Origin: Streptomyces monomycini
GTDB lineage: Bacteria > Actinomycetota > Actinomycetes > Streptomycetales > Streptomycetaceae
NCBI RefSeq assembly: GCF_022271435.1
Contig: NZ_JAFIQY010000001.1
Coordinates: 124,001 to 188,000, forward strand
Direction: 5' to 3'
DNA length: 64,000 bases
In this document: positions 1 to 10,300 of the stretch, one piece after another
Layout: every line of letters starts with the position of its first letter
Numbering within the stretch: the stretch's first letter is position 1
Translations under genes and position numbers: made by a program
Notes under the pieces: model-generated
Databases searched by the model: none
What the model saw: the letters and a program-made list of their open reading frames with translations, nothing else
What the model was told of the DNA's origin: nothing

Positions 1-3000
1 ACTGGCCAGCGTGTGCGGCGTCCCGGTCGCCGCGGCGCCGTAGAGGGCGGCGAAGTCGCTCAGCAGGACGCTGACCGCCCAGCCGTCGCAGGTGGAGTGG
101 TGCAGTACGAAGAACAGCACCCAGGTCGACGGGCCGCTGCGCACCAGCCGGAGCTTGGGCGCCACCCCCTCGCCGAAGTCGAACCGGGTGGCGGCGGCCT
201 GGGCGCTGATCTGCTCGATCTCGGCGTCCACGGTCCCGGCGGAGCCCGCCGTTCCGGCACCCGTACCCCGGCCGGTGGTCAGGTCCTCGACCTGGAGGTC
301 GACCGGCCGTGGCCGCAGGATCTCCTGCCACCACTGCCCGTCCTCCTGCACGAACCGGGTTCGCAGCGACTCGTGGCGGGCGATGAGCTGGCTGAGTGCG
401 GTACGCAGCGCCGGCAGGTCCAGGCCGCCGGTGAGCGTGATGCGCAGGGCGACGTTGAACACGTGCGGCGTGGGGTGGTGGTCCTGGGCGATGAAGCCCT
501 GCTGCTGGTAGGTGGCCGGCGCCCGGTCCACCACGTCCGTGGCGCCGTCCGGTTCCCCGTGCGTTCCGGTATCGGTGCCGGTGGCGGCCCCGCCCCGGCC
601 CCCGGCACCCGCTCCGGCACCGGCGCGGGTCCCGGCGCCCGTACGGGTGTCCTCGGAGCGCTTGGCCCCGGTGCCCTCGGCGGACCCGTCGGTTCCGGTG
701 TCGCCGGCCAGGTACGCCGCCATGGCCCGTACCGTCGGCTCCTGGTAGAAGCGCACCATCGGGTACTCCTGGCCGAACACCTCCCGGGCCCGGTTCACCA
801 GCCGGATCGCGGCGATCGAGTGACCGCCGAGGTCGAAGAAGGAGGCGTCGGGCCCGATGGCGTCGGCCGTGAGGCCGAAGGCGTCGGCCCACAGGGCCCG
901 GAGACGGTGTTCGATCCGGTCCCGGAGGCCGGGTTCGGGCCCGTCGGCGGAAGCGGCGGCAGCAGCGGCAGGGACGGATGCCGTCTGCCGGGCGTCCTGC
1001 CCCGGCTTTTCCGAAGCGGGAGCGGGCCGCGCCGACGTGACGATCTCCGGGTCCGGCAGCGCGGCGCGGTCCAGCTTCCCGTTACCCCCGAGCGGCAGTG
1101 CGGTGAGGACCGCCCAGGACCGCGGTACGAGGTACTCCGGCAGCCGGGCCGCGAGTTCGCGGGCCAGCCGGTCGGCGTACGTCCGGCGGCCGGCCGCGGT
1201 GGCGGTGGCGTCCGCGTCCCGGTCCGCCGGTACGGCGTAGGCGGCGAGGTAGGCCTCGCCGCGGCTGTCGCGGCGGGCCACCACGACGGCCTCGCGCACG
1301 CCGTCCAGGGCGTTGAGCGCGCGGGCCGCCTCCTCCGGTTCGACGCGGTAGCCGCGGACCTTCACCTGGTCGTCGGCGCGGCCACGGAACTCCAGCGCGC
1401 CGTCCTCGGTCCACCGCACCAGGTCACCGGTGCGGTAGAAGCGGTGTCCGGCCGGCCGAGCGCCGTCGCCGGACGCCCCGGGCGTCTCAGCCGTGGCCGC
1501 ACCCGTACCGGACTCCGCGCCGAGCGGATCCGGTCCGAAACGGTCGTCGGCCGACACGGGTACGCCCAGGTAGCCCCGGGCGATGCCCGGCCCGCCGACG
1601 TACAGCTCGCCCACCGTGCCGAGCGGCACCGGCGCGCCGGACGTGTCGAGGACCCGCAGGCTGACGTTGTCGGCGGGGCGGCCGATCGGGATCGGCCCCG
1701 AGCCGGTGTCGGGCGTGCGCGGGCCGACGGTCTCGATGGTGCACAGCACGGTCGTCTCGGTCGGTCCGTAGACGTTGACCGTCTCATACGCCACGTCCGG
1801 GTGCGGCCGTGTGCGCATCACGTCACCGCCCAGCAGCAGGTGGCGCAGCGGCGGCTGTTCGGCGGGCGGCAGGGTGAGCAGTGCTTCGCCCAGGGCGGTG
1901 GGCAGGATCGAGAAGGTCACGTGCTGCTGGGCGTACCAGCGGGCCAGTTCCGCAGTGTCCGCACGGACCGTGTCGTCGGCGATGACGAGTGACGCTCCGG
2001 CGGTCAGAGCCGGCCAGATTTCCAGGACGGACGCGTCGAAGCTCTGGCTGCACACCAGCGCGCTGCGGTCGGCCGAGGTGAAGGCGAAGCGCTTGTGATG
2101 CCACTGGCAGAGGTCGACGACCGCGCGGTGGGGCACCGCGACGCCCTTGGGCTTGCCCGTACTGCCGGAGGTGTAGATGACGTAGCACAGGGACTCGGGT
2201 CCGGCGGCGTCCGACGGCGCCTTCTTCTTCGGACGGTCGGTGGCACCATCCCCGGCGGCGGTGACGTCAATGACGGCCAAGCCGTCGGGGAGGTCGAGTT
2301 CGTCGGCCCCGGAGCCGGTGCTCAGCAGGAGACGGGCGCCGCTTTCCGCGATCACCGTAGCGGCCCTGGCCCGTCCCAGCGACGGGTCCAGGGGGACGTA
2401 CGCCAGGCCGGACTTGAGCACCGCGAGCATGGCGACGACGAGGTCGGCGGAGCGGGGCAGCCACAAGGCCACCACGTCGTCCGCACCGTCCGCGGTCGCT
2501 GCCGCCGCGGTGCCGGACCGTTCGCGGACGACGGCGGCCAGCCGTTCGGCCCGCGTGTCCAGTTCGCGGTAGCTGAGGCGGTCGTCACCGTGCTGGACGG
2601 CGGTCCGGTACGGGGCGTCCGCCGCGCGCCGGGCGACGAGTTCGTGGACGGTGACGCGCGCCACCGGGCGGACCGGGCCCTGTTGCCATGCGGCGGGCAC
2701 CGGCTGCGCTGCCGGTTCCACCGGCGGGACGGCGACCATGCCCCGCTGCCTTGCCGCGGTTGCCATCGCCTGCCGCTCGGGCGCGGGCGTCACAGCCTGC
2801 GCGGTTTCCTGCCGCACCGGCGTGGCGCCGAGGCGGGACAGCGGTGTCCCCGGCTCCTGCACGGCCGCTTCGAGCAGGTCACGGAAGGTACGGAAGAAGC
2901 CGTCCACGGTGCCCGCGTCGAACAGGTCGGTGTTGTACTCCAGGTGGCAGCGGATGCCTTCGGGCTGGTCGGTGAAGTACACGGCGAGGTCCGTGAGGGC

Positions 3001-6000
3001 CTTGTCGGGCCCCGCGTCGATCACGGTGGCCCGGACGCCGGGCAGGTCGAAACGGAACGGGTCGCTGCTCTCGAACTCCGCGAGCACCTGGAAGACCGGC
3101 GTACGGTCGGTGGTGCGCGCCGGAGCCAGCTCCCGCACCACCGTCTCGAAGGGCACGTCCGCGTGGTCGTACGCGTCCAGGGCGACGCCCCGCACCCGGT
3201 CGAGGAACGTGGCGAACTCCGGGTCGCCGGACAGGTCGAAGCGGAGCGCGAGGGTGTTGACGAAGAAGCCGAGCAGGTCCTCGGTGCCTTGGGGGCGGTC
3301 CGAGATCGGGGTGCCGACGACGATGTCGCGCTGGCCCGTGACCCGGTGGAGCATCGCGGTGAAGCCGGCTAGCAGCGTCATGAAGAGGGTGCCGCGCCGC
3401 TGCCTGCTCAGGTCGCGAAGCCGGTCGGACAGTTCGGGGTCGATCCGGTGGAAGACGGCCCGCCCGTTGGAGGTCATGGCCGCGGGGCGGGGGCGGTCGC
3501 AGGGCAGTTCCAGTACGGGGAGTTCGCCGCCGAGCGTGTCGAGCCAGTACGTCAGGTCCGCGGCGCGCGCCGGGTCGTCCAGCGTACGCAACTGGGCGCG
3601 GGCGTGATCGGCGTACGTGCCGGACAGCGCGGGGAGTCCGGCGTCGGAGCCGTGGTGGGCGGCCCGGTAGAGCGCGGACAGGTCGCGGGCCAGGACGGTG
3701 GCGGAGGCTGCGTCCACGACGATGTGGTGCAGGGAGAAGACCAGGACGTGGCGCTCCTCCCCCAGCTTGACCAGCCGGGTGACGAACAGCGGCCCGTCGA
3801 CGAGGTCGAAGCGCCGCGCGCTCTCCTCCGCCAGGACGGCACGGACCGCGGCGTCCGCGGCCTCCTCGCCGTCGGCGCCCGCGCCCGTGCGGTCGAGCAC
3901 CGCGAAATCGGGTGCGGACGGCGGCCGGACGAGCTGGCAAGGCTCGTCGTCGATCTCCCGGAAGACGGTCCGCAGTCCCTCGTGCCGCGCCACCAGGTCA
4001 CGCAGCGCCGTCCGCAGCGCCGGTACGTCGAGCGGGCCGTCGAGGCGGATGGCCTTGGTCTCGTTGTAGGCGGTACGGCCCGGCAGCATCCGTTCGAGGA
4101 ACCAGATGCGCTGCTGTCCGGGTGAGAGCGGGGCGACGTTCTCGTAGGGGTACGGCGCGGACGTGGGCGCGTCCGCGCTCGTCCCCGCGCTCGTGCCTGT
4201 ATCCGCGCCCGCGTGCACTCCCGCTTGCGCGCCGGTGTCCGCGCCCGTGTCCGCGCCCGGCGCGTGGTAGCGGCGGCGCAGCGCGTCGATGTGGGTGAGG
4301 CCGGTGCGCAGCGCGCCCGGCTGGACTCCGAAGTCGACGAGCGAGACGATCTCGTCGGCGCCCGCCGCGCGCACCGCGTCCACCACGGACGCGACGGTGT
4401 CCGGCGTACCGATGAGGGCCCGCTGGTCGCAGTAGCGGTCGTAGGCCCGGCGGAAGAGCACGTCGAGGTCGTCCTCGGTGAGCGCGGACAGGTCGACGTT
4501 GTGGCCGAGGCTGTTGGCGACGTTGCCGAACAGGGAGAGCGAGGCGCGCATGTAGCGCGCCAGGGGCTCGTACGCCTCGGCGCGCGCGGTGCGGTGGTCG
4601 GCCGCGAGGTAGGTGTGCAGCAGGACGGCCACCCGTCCGGCGTCCGGGTCCAGGCCGTGCTCGGCGCGGGTGCGGCGGTACAGCGCGATGTTCTCGGCGA
4701 GCTGTTCGACGCTCTGGGTCATCAGGTTGGTGACCACGCCGACGTCGTTGCGGGCGGCGGCCACGTACGAGGCGGGGTTGCCGACCACCGCCGTGTACAT
4801 GGGCGGCGCGTCCTGGACGGGGCGCGGGAAGAGGCGTACCTCGGTCTCGCCGTCGCCGCCGGTGCGCCGCACGGCTTCACCGCGCCAGAGCCGGCGGACC
4901 TGCTCCACCTGCTCGTACATCATCTCCTTGTGACGGCCGAAACGGTCGGGGAAGAAGACGAAGTCGTTGGCGTGCCAGCCGCTGGCGCAGCCGATGCCGA
5001 CCCGGCCGCCGGAGAGGTTGTCGGCCATCGACCACTCCTCCGCGACCCGGACCGGGTCGTGCAGGGGCAGGACGACCGAGCCCGCGTTGAGGCGGACGTG
5101 CCGGGTCTCGCGGGCGAGGGCGGCGGCGAGCACGACGGGGTTGGGGAACAGGCCGCCGAAGGAGTGGAAGTGCCGTTCGGGCATCCAGAGCGCGTGGAAT
5201 CCGTGCTGGTCTGCGAAGCGGGCGGTCTCCAGGATGTGGTCGTACTTGCCCTGCGCGGCGGCCGGGGAGCCCGCGCCGGCCCCGGATTCGGCCCCGGCCC
5301 CGGCTTCGGCTTCGGCTTCGTCCTGGGGATAGTCGCCGAAGAAGTAGATGCTGAAGTCGGGAGCGCGGCGTGCGGCCACGGTGCTGCTGCTGGGCCCGGT
5401 CCTCGGCACCGGAGCCTGCGTTACCTCCTGGGCCTGCGCACCTGCCGGAGCCTGCGCGACCTCCGGAAGCCGCACGATCCCAGGCCCCTGTGTGGCTGCC
5501 GGCCCCTGCGTCGCCACGGAAATCTGTGCCTGCGTCGAAGCCTGCGCCTTAGTGGCCGACGTGCGCGGCGCTGCGGGAGTCTGCGTCGCCGCCGGAGCCT
5601 GCGCGCCCGCCGTCGGCAGCGTTTTCGGCCCGCCGGTCGGTCCGCCGGGGAAGAAGCCCGCCGCGCGCAGGTCCCGCAGCGACCCTCGGACCGCGTCGGC
5701 GATGAACTCGATGTCGCCGTCCGAGTGGGCGGTCGACAGGAAGAAGTTGCGCCATTCCCAGACGTGCACCCCGCGCAGCATGAGGTGGTGGTACAGCAGC
5801 TCCATGTCCGCGCGGTGCTCGAAGCGGAACTGGGAGCCGAAGCGGCTCACGCTCAGCGGGAAACCCTCGTCATCGAAGAAACGATTCAGCGAGTCCGCGA
5901 GTTCAGCGGTGCGGGCGTTCAGCCGCTCCTGGAGCCGTGGGCTGTGCTCCTTCAGGTGCGTCAGCACGGCCCGCGCGGCGACCATCGAGACCGGATGCTG

Positions 6001-7311
6001 GATGTACGTACCGCCGAAGAAGGTGGTGTCGGCGGGCGGGTAACTGGCGTCCCCATACTGCCAGAAGCCGCCGTCCACACCGTCCATGATGTCCGCGCGG
6101 CCCGCGATGGCGCCGATCGGGAAGCCGCCGCCGAGCAGCTTGCCGTACGTCGCGAGGTCGGGGGTGACGCCGTAGAGTTCCTGGGCGCCGCGCGGCGCCG
6201 GACGGAAGCCCGTCAGCATCTCGTCGAACATGAGCACGATGCCGTGGCGGCGGGTCAGCTCCCGCAGCTGCCGTACGAAGCCGACGGGCCGCAGCGACGG
6301 GTGGCGGCTCTGTACGGGTTCGATGATGACCGCGGCGATGTCGTCCGCGTGCTCGGCGATGACCTCCAGGCTCGCGTCGCTGCCGTAGTCGAGGACCAGC
6401 AGGTCGGCGACGCTGGCGGACGGGATGCCGGTGGAGACCGGGACGGTGATCCGGTCGGCGCCGGTGCCGGCGGAGCGGCCCAGGACGTTGTCGGCGTGGC
6501 CGTGGTAGGCGCCGTGGAAGGTGACGATGCGGCGGCGGCCGGTGGCGGCGCGGGCGAGCCGGATCGCGGCGGAGTTCGCCTCGGTGCCGGAGTTGGCGAA
6601 CGCCACGCGTTCCATACCGGTCAGTTCCGCCAGCAGTTCGGCGGCCTCGCCGGTCTCGACGTTGCGCGGGCCGAGCTGGATGCCCCGGGAGAGGTGTTCG
6701 CGGACGGCCTCGCTCACGAAGTCCGGCTCGTGGCCGAAGAGCAGCACGCCGAAGCCCATGGTGATGTCGACATAGCGATTGCCGTCGATGTCTTCCAGCC
6801 TGGAGCCGTGTGCCCGGCGTCCGGCGATCGGGTACAGCATCTCCCTGGTCTTGCTGCGGAACCCGACGACGGCCCGGCTGTCGGCCAGCACACGGCGGTA
6901 GCGCTGGGCGATCTCCTTGGACGTGGCGGTCTTGGCCGTGTAACGGCGTACCAGGTCGTCGAGGTGGGCCTGCTGCGCCTCGGAGGCGGAGCCGCCGACC
7001 ATGCCGGAGGCGCGGGAGACGGTCACGCGGGGGCCGTGCACGCGTTGCCGCCGCTCGGCGGACGGCTCCTGCGCGGTGCCGTTCGGGGGCGGGGCGGCAG
7101 CGACAGCCTGATCGCCAGGCGCCGGCTGGTCCGCGGCACCGGTCGTCGGCTGACCCCCGGCCCCGGTCTCGGTCGTACCCCCGGCCTCGTCCGTACCCCC
7201 GGCCCCGACCCCGGCCGCGGCCTCGATCCGCTCCGCGATGCGCCGGGAGAGGTCGGACATCGCGGCCAGGTCCTGGTCCACCGCAGCGGCGGCGGCGCTC
7301 AGCCCGGTCAT
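1..7311 (-). CDS. Hybrid NRPS: aminotransferase-monooxygenase-C-A-PCP-C (3' end beyond window)
   Basis: About 2437 residues are visible; the gene runs off the left edge. Domains in order: a low-complexity Ala/Gly/Thr N-terminus; a class III PLP aminotransferase (about 100-545, PLP lysine near 390 in YGKLLGGGFPIG); an Ala/Gln/Pro-rich linker; an FMN luciferase-like monooxygenase (about 650-1015, with PERHFHSFGG); a condensation domain (about 1050-1480, HHIVVDA); an adenylation domain (about 1550-2090, YTSGSTGKPKG, ending GNGKLD); a carrier domain (serine in GGHSIAA); and the start of a second C domain (HHSTCDGW). Residues read for A-domain specificity are D-A-L-S-L-G-V-V-L, which I cannot assign. 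The start ATG overlaps the PKS stop (ATGA, 7308-7311), so translation is probably coupled. Known for the families: this aminotransferase-monooxygenase pair follows a PKS module in microginin and puwainaphycin synthetases, giving a beta-amino-alpha-hydroxy acyl unit. The final domains are unseen, so release cannot be judged. Confidence 0.93.
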   Translation of the reverse strand, partial: MTGLSAAAAAVDQDLAAMSDLSRRIAERIEAAAGVGAGGTDEAGGTTETGAGGQPTTGAADQPAPGDQAVAAAPPPNGTAQEPSAERRQRVHGPRVTVSRASGMVGGSASEAQQAHLDDLVRRYTAKTATSKEIAQRYRRVLADSRAVVGFRSKTREMLYPIAGRRAHGSRLEDIDGNRYVDITMGFGVLLFGHEPDFVSEAVREHLSRGIQLGPRNVETGEAAELLAELTGMERVAFANSGTEANSAAIRLARAATGRRRIVTFHGAYHGHADNVLGRSAGTGADRITVPVSTGIPSASVADLLVLDYGSDASLEVIAEHADDIAAVIIEPVQSRHPSLRPVGFVRQLRELTRRHGIVLMFDEMLTGFRPAPRGAQELYGVTPDLATYGKLLGGGFPIGAIAGRADIMDGVDGGFWQYGDASYPPADTTFFGGTYIQHPVSMVAARAVLTHLKEHSPRLQERLNARTAELADSLNRFFDDEGFPLSVSRFGSQFRFEHRADMELLYHHLMLRGVHVWEWRNFFLSTAHSDGDIEFIADAVRGSLRDLRAAGFFPGGPTGGPKTLPTAGAQAPAATQTPAAPRTSATKAQASTQAQISVATQGPAATQGPGIVRLPEVAQAPAGAQAQEVTQAPVPRTGPSSSTVAARRAPDFSIYFFGDYPQDEAEAEAGAGAESGAGAGSPAAAQGKYDHILETARFADQHGFHALWMPERHFHSFGGLFPNPVVLAAALARETRHVRLNAGSVVLPLHDPVRVAEEWSMADNLSGGRVGIGCASGWHANDFVFFPDRFGRHKEMMYEQVEQVRRLWRGEAVRRTGGDGETEVRLFPRPVQDAPPMYTAVVGNPASYVAAARNDVGVVTNLMTQSVEQLAENIALYRRTRAEHGLDPDAGRVAVLLHTYLAADHRTARAEAYEPLARYMRASLSLFGNVANSLGHNVDLSALTEDDLDVLFRRAYDRYCDQRALIGTPDTVASVVDAVRAAGADEIVSLVDFGVQPGALRTGLTHIDALRRRYHAPGADTGADTGAQAGVHAGADTGTSAGTSADAPTSAPYPYENVAPLSPGQQRIWFLERMLPGRTAYNETKAIRLDGPLDVPALRTALRDLVARHEGLRTVFREIDDEPCQLVRPPSAPDFAVLDRTGAGADGEEAADAAVRAVLAEESARRFDLVDGPLFVTRLVKLGEERHVLVFSLHHIVVDAASATVLARDLSALYRAAHHGSDAGLPALSGTYADHARAQLRTLDDPARAADLTYWLDTLGGELPVLELPCDRPRPAAMTSNGRAVFHRIDPELSDRLRDLSRQRRGTLFMTLLAGFTAMLHRVTGQRDIVVGTPISDRPQGTEDLLGFFVNTLALRFDLSGDPEFATFLDRVRGVALDAYDHADVPFETVVRELAPARTTDRTPVFQVLAEFESSDPFRFDLPGVRATVIDAGPDKALTDLAVYFTDQPEGIRCHLEYNTDLFDAGTVDGFFRTFRDLLEAAVQEPGTPLSRLGATPVRQETAQAVTPAPERQAMATAARQRGMVAVPPVEPAAQPVPAAWQQGPVRPVARVTVHELVARRAADAPYRTAVQHGDDRLSYRELDTRAERLAAVVRERSGTAAAATADGADDVVALWLPRSADLVVAMLAVLKSGLAYVPLDPSLGRARAATVIAESGARLLLSTGSGADELDLPDGLAVIDVTAAGDGATDRPKKKAPSDAAGPESLCYVIYTSGSTGKPKGVAVPHRAVVDLCQWHHKRFAFTSADRSALVCSQSFDASVLEIWPALTAGASLVIADDTVRADTAELARWYAQQHVTFSILPTALGEALLTLPPAEQPPLRHLLLGGDVMRTRPHPDVAYETVNVYGPTETTVLCTIETVGPRTPDTGSGPIPIGRPADNVSLRVLDTSGAPVPLGTVGELYVGGPGIARGYLGVPVSADDRFGPDPLGAESGTGAATAETPGASGDGARPAGHRFYRTGDLVRWTEDGALEFRGRADDQVKVRGYRVEPEEAARALNALDGVREAVVVARRDSRGEAYLAAYAVPADRDADATATAAGRRTYADRLARELAARLPEYLVPRSWAVLTALPLGGNGKLDRAALPDPEIVTSARPAPASEKPGQDARQTASVPAAAAAASADGPEPGLRDRIEHRLRALWADAFGLTADAIGPDASFFDLGGHSIAAIRLVNRAREVFGQEYPMVRFYQEPTVRAMAAYLAGDTGTDGSAEGTGAKRSEDTRTGAGTRAGAGAGAGGRGGAATGTDTGTHGEPDGATDVVDRAPATYQQQGFIAQDHHPTPHVFNVALRITLTGGLDLPALRTALSQLIARHESLRTRFVQEDGQWWQEILRPRPVDLQVEDLTTGRGTGAGTAGSAGTVDAEIEQISAQAAATRFDFGEGVAPKLRLVRSGPSTWVLFFVLHHSTCDGWAVSVLLSDFAALYGAAATGTPHTLAS

Positions 7312-10300
7312 TTCCCGCCCGCCTTCCCGTTGGCCACCACGCCGCCGCCGGTCAGGGCGCTCGTCGCCTGCGCGGTCAGCAGCTGGGACAGCTGGTTGAT
7401 CTGGGACATCATCTGCAGCTGGATCTGTGACAGCTGCTGCACCTGGCGGACGAGGTCGGTCAGTTCGGCGCGCGTCACGGGCTGCGCCGAGCCGTTCGCC
7501 TCGGCGGGCGCGGGCGTGGGCTCGGGCGCACGGACCGGCTCGGGCGCGGGCGCACGGACCGGCTCAGGCATGCCGATGGGCTCCGGCATGGCGATGGGTT
7601 CGGGCATGGCGACGGGCTCCGGCGCGCGTACGGGCTCGGCGGCAGCCGGCTCGTACCGTACGGGCGCGTCGGCGACCGGCTCATACCGTACGGGCTCCGC
7701 CGCCACCGGCGCGGGCCGCGCGGCGGCACCGTCCGCGGCACCACGCGCCGTACCAGCCGCCGTACCACCCGCGGTACCGCCCGGCATCCGCCCCACGATC
7801 AGCTCCGTGAGCTGCCCCGGAGTGCTCGCCTCCTCGAACAGCTCCCGCATCGCGACCTTGACCTGGTGGTCCTGCTCCAGCTCGCGCAGCACGCTGATCA
7901 TCTGCAGCGAGTCCGCACCGAGGTCGAAGAAGGATGTGTCGCCGGTGATCGCGTCGGCGTCGTGCCCGAGGTGCTTGGCGACCAACTCGATGACGTGCCC
8001 GAGCACCCTCTCGAACACTGCCTCGTCCTGTGCCACGTCTTCCTCTTCTCTCGCTGGTTCTCTCGCTGGTTCGCCGGTCCGGACGGCCCGGACGGCTGTC
8101 GGCGCCGGTCCGGTCCAGAACGACTTGTGCTGGAAGCGGTATCCGGGCAGCCAGGTCCTGCGGCCTCCGCTGCCGGCGGTCAGCGCCGGCCAGTCGAGGT
8201 CCGCGCCCGCGCAGTGGAGCTGGGCCACCGCACCCCAGAAGGCGCCGGGACCGGCGCCGCGGCGCAGCGTCGGTACCGCCCGCACGCCGGGGAGCGCGGC
8301 ACGGGTCAGTCCGCTGAGTGTGGTGTGCGGGCCGATCTCGACCAGCGCGGCGGAGCCGGTCTCGCCGAGCGTGCGCAGTACGGCGTCGTAGCGGACCGGC
8401 CGGCGTGTCTGCCGTACGAAGTAGTCGGCGTCCGGCGTCCAGCCCGGCTCGTACGGGCGCCCGTCGAGGCAGCTGACGAAGCCGGTCGTGACCGGGCGGA
8501 AGGTGACGCTGTCGAGCAGGTCCCGGAACTTGTCCAGGATCGGGTCGGTGAGCGCGGTGTGGAAGGCGCGTGTCACCGGCAGCCGTTCCGCGGGGATGCC
8601 GCGCTCCTCCAGCCGGGTCAGCAGCCGGTCGACGGCGGTGACGGGGCCGGCGAGCACGTGCCGCTGCGCCCCGTTGACGACGGCCAGTTCGAGGCCGGGG
8701 ACCTCGGCGGCCAGGTTCTGGACGGTGTCCAGGTCCGCCGAGACGGCAGCCATGGCGCCGCGCGCGCAGTGGTCCTGCATCAGGCGCCCGCGCTCCGCGG
8801 TGATGCGCAGGCCGTCTTCGACGGACAGTGCGCCCGCCGCGCAGAGGGCGGCGTACTCGCCGACGCTGTGCCCGGCAACGATGTCCGGGGTGAGGCCGAC
8901 GTGTCGCCACAGTCCGGTGAGGGCGTACTGGAGGGCGAAGAGGGCCGGCTGGGCAGTCCGGGTGTTCTCCGTGGTGGCGCGGTCCGCACCGGGGTCGAGC
9001 AGGATGTCGAGCAGGGAGCTGCCGTAAAGCTCCTGGTGATGACGGTCGCAGGTGTGGAGCAGGTCGCGGACCACGGCGAAGCGCTCATATAGAGGTTGTG
9101 CCATGCCGGGGTAAGGGCTGCCCTGTCCCGTGAACTGGAAGACGATGCCCGGCCGTCCCTCCCGGGGTGCCTCGCCGGTCGTCACGGCGGCGGCTGCGAC
9201 GGGGCCGCCGGTGCCCGCGAGCCAGCCGTCCAGGGCCGCGGCGAGTTCCGCCGGGTTCGTGCCTCGGGCCGCCAGGCGGTGCCGGTGGTGGGCCCGGCCT
9301 GCCGCGGTGGACACCAGGTCGGCGAGGTCCGCCTTGGGGTGCCGGGTCAAGTGGTCACGTACGGCGGCGGCGTTGGCCGTGAGGGCCTCGGCGGACTGGC
9401 CGGACAGGACCAGAACGTCCGGTGCGGACACGGTGGCGGCGCGGGGCGCGGGTTCGGGGGCCTGTTCCACGATGATGTGGGCGTTGGTGCCGCCGACGCC
9501 CAGGGACGAGACGCCCGCGCGGCGCGGGGTGTCCCCCTGGGGCCACGGGCGCGCCTCTTCGGGTATGTAGAAGGGGCTGCGTTCGAGGTCGAGGGCGGGG
9601 TTCGGCTCGCCGAAGTTGGCCATCGGCGGGATGACGCCGTGTTTGAGGACGAGCAGGGCCTTGATGAAGCTGGCGATGCCCGAGCACACGTCGAGGTGGC
9701 CGATGTTGGCCTTGGTCGAGCCGAGCGCGCAGTACCCGGTCCGGTCGGTGTCGGTGCGGTACGCGGAGACGGCGCCGTCGAACTCGATCGGGTCACCCTT
9801 CAGCGTGCCCGTACCGTGGGTCTCCAGGTAGCCGACGGTGTCCGCGCCGATGCCGGCGTGGTCCAGCGCGCGGCGGATGGCGCCGCGCTGGCCGGCCGCG
9901 CTCGGGGCGGTGTACGTCTGCTTGTCCGCGCCGTCGTTGTTGACGCCCCAGCCGCGTATGACGCCGTGGACGGTGTCGCCGTCGGCGAGGGCCCGGTCCA
10001 GGCGCTTGAGGACGACGGCGGCGACGCCGGTGCCGCCCACCGTGCCGTCCGCCCGGGCGTCGAAGGCACGCAGGTAGCCGCTCTTGGAGAGGATGGAACC
10101 CTTGACGTACTGGTAGCCCAGTACCTGCGGCACATGGACGGCCGTGGCGCCGGCCAGCGCGATGTCGCTGTCGCCGACCAGTACCGACTGCGCGGCGAGC
10201 TGCACGGCGACCAGGGAGCTGGAGCAGGCGGTCTGGACGCTGATGGCCGGGCCGGTCAGGTTGAGGCGGAAGGAGGCGCGGGTGGCGGTGAAGTCGGCGT

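Noticed and set aside
13..3372. Plus-strand frames of 659 and 425 codons over the left-edge NRPS
   Set aside because: Antisense to well-defined C, A and PCP domains; low-complexity translations only.
4213..8391. A 1392-codon open frame on the plus strand antisense to the NRPS and PKS
   Set aside because: The translation is Arg/Gly/Val/Pro-rich without motifs, and the opposite strand carries clear catalytic domains. It is a by-product of high GC at third positions.
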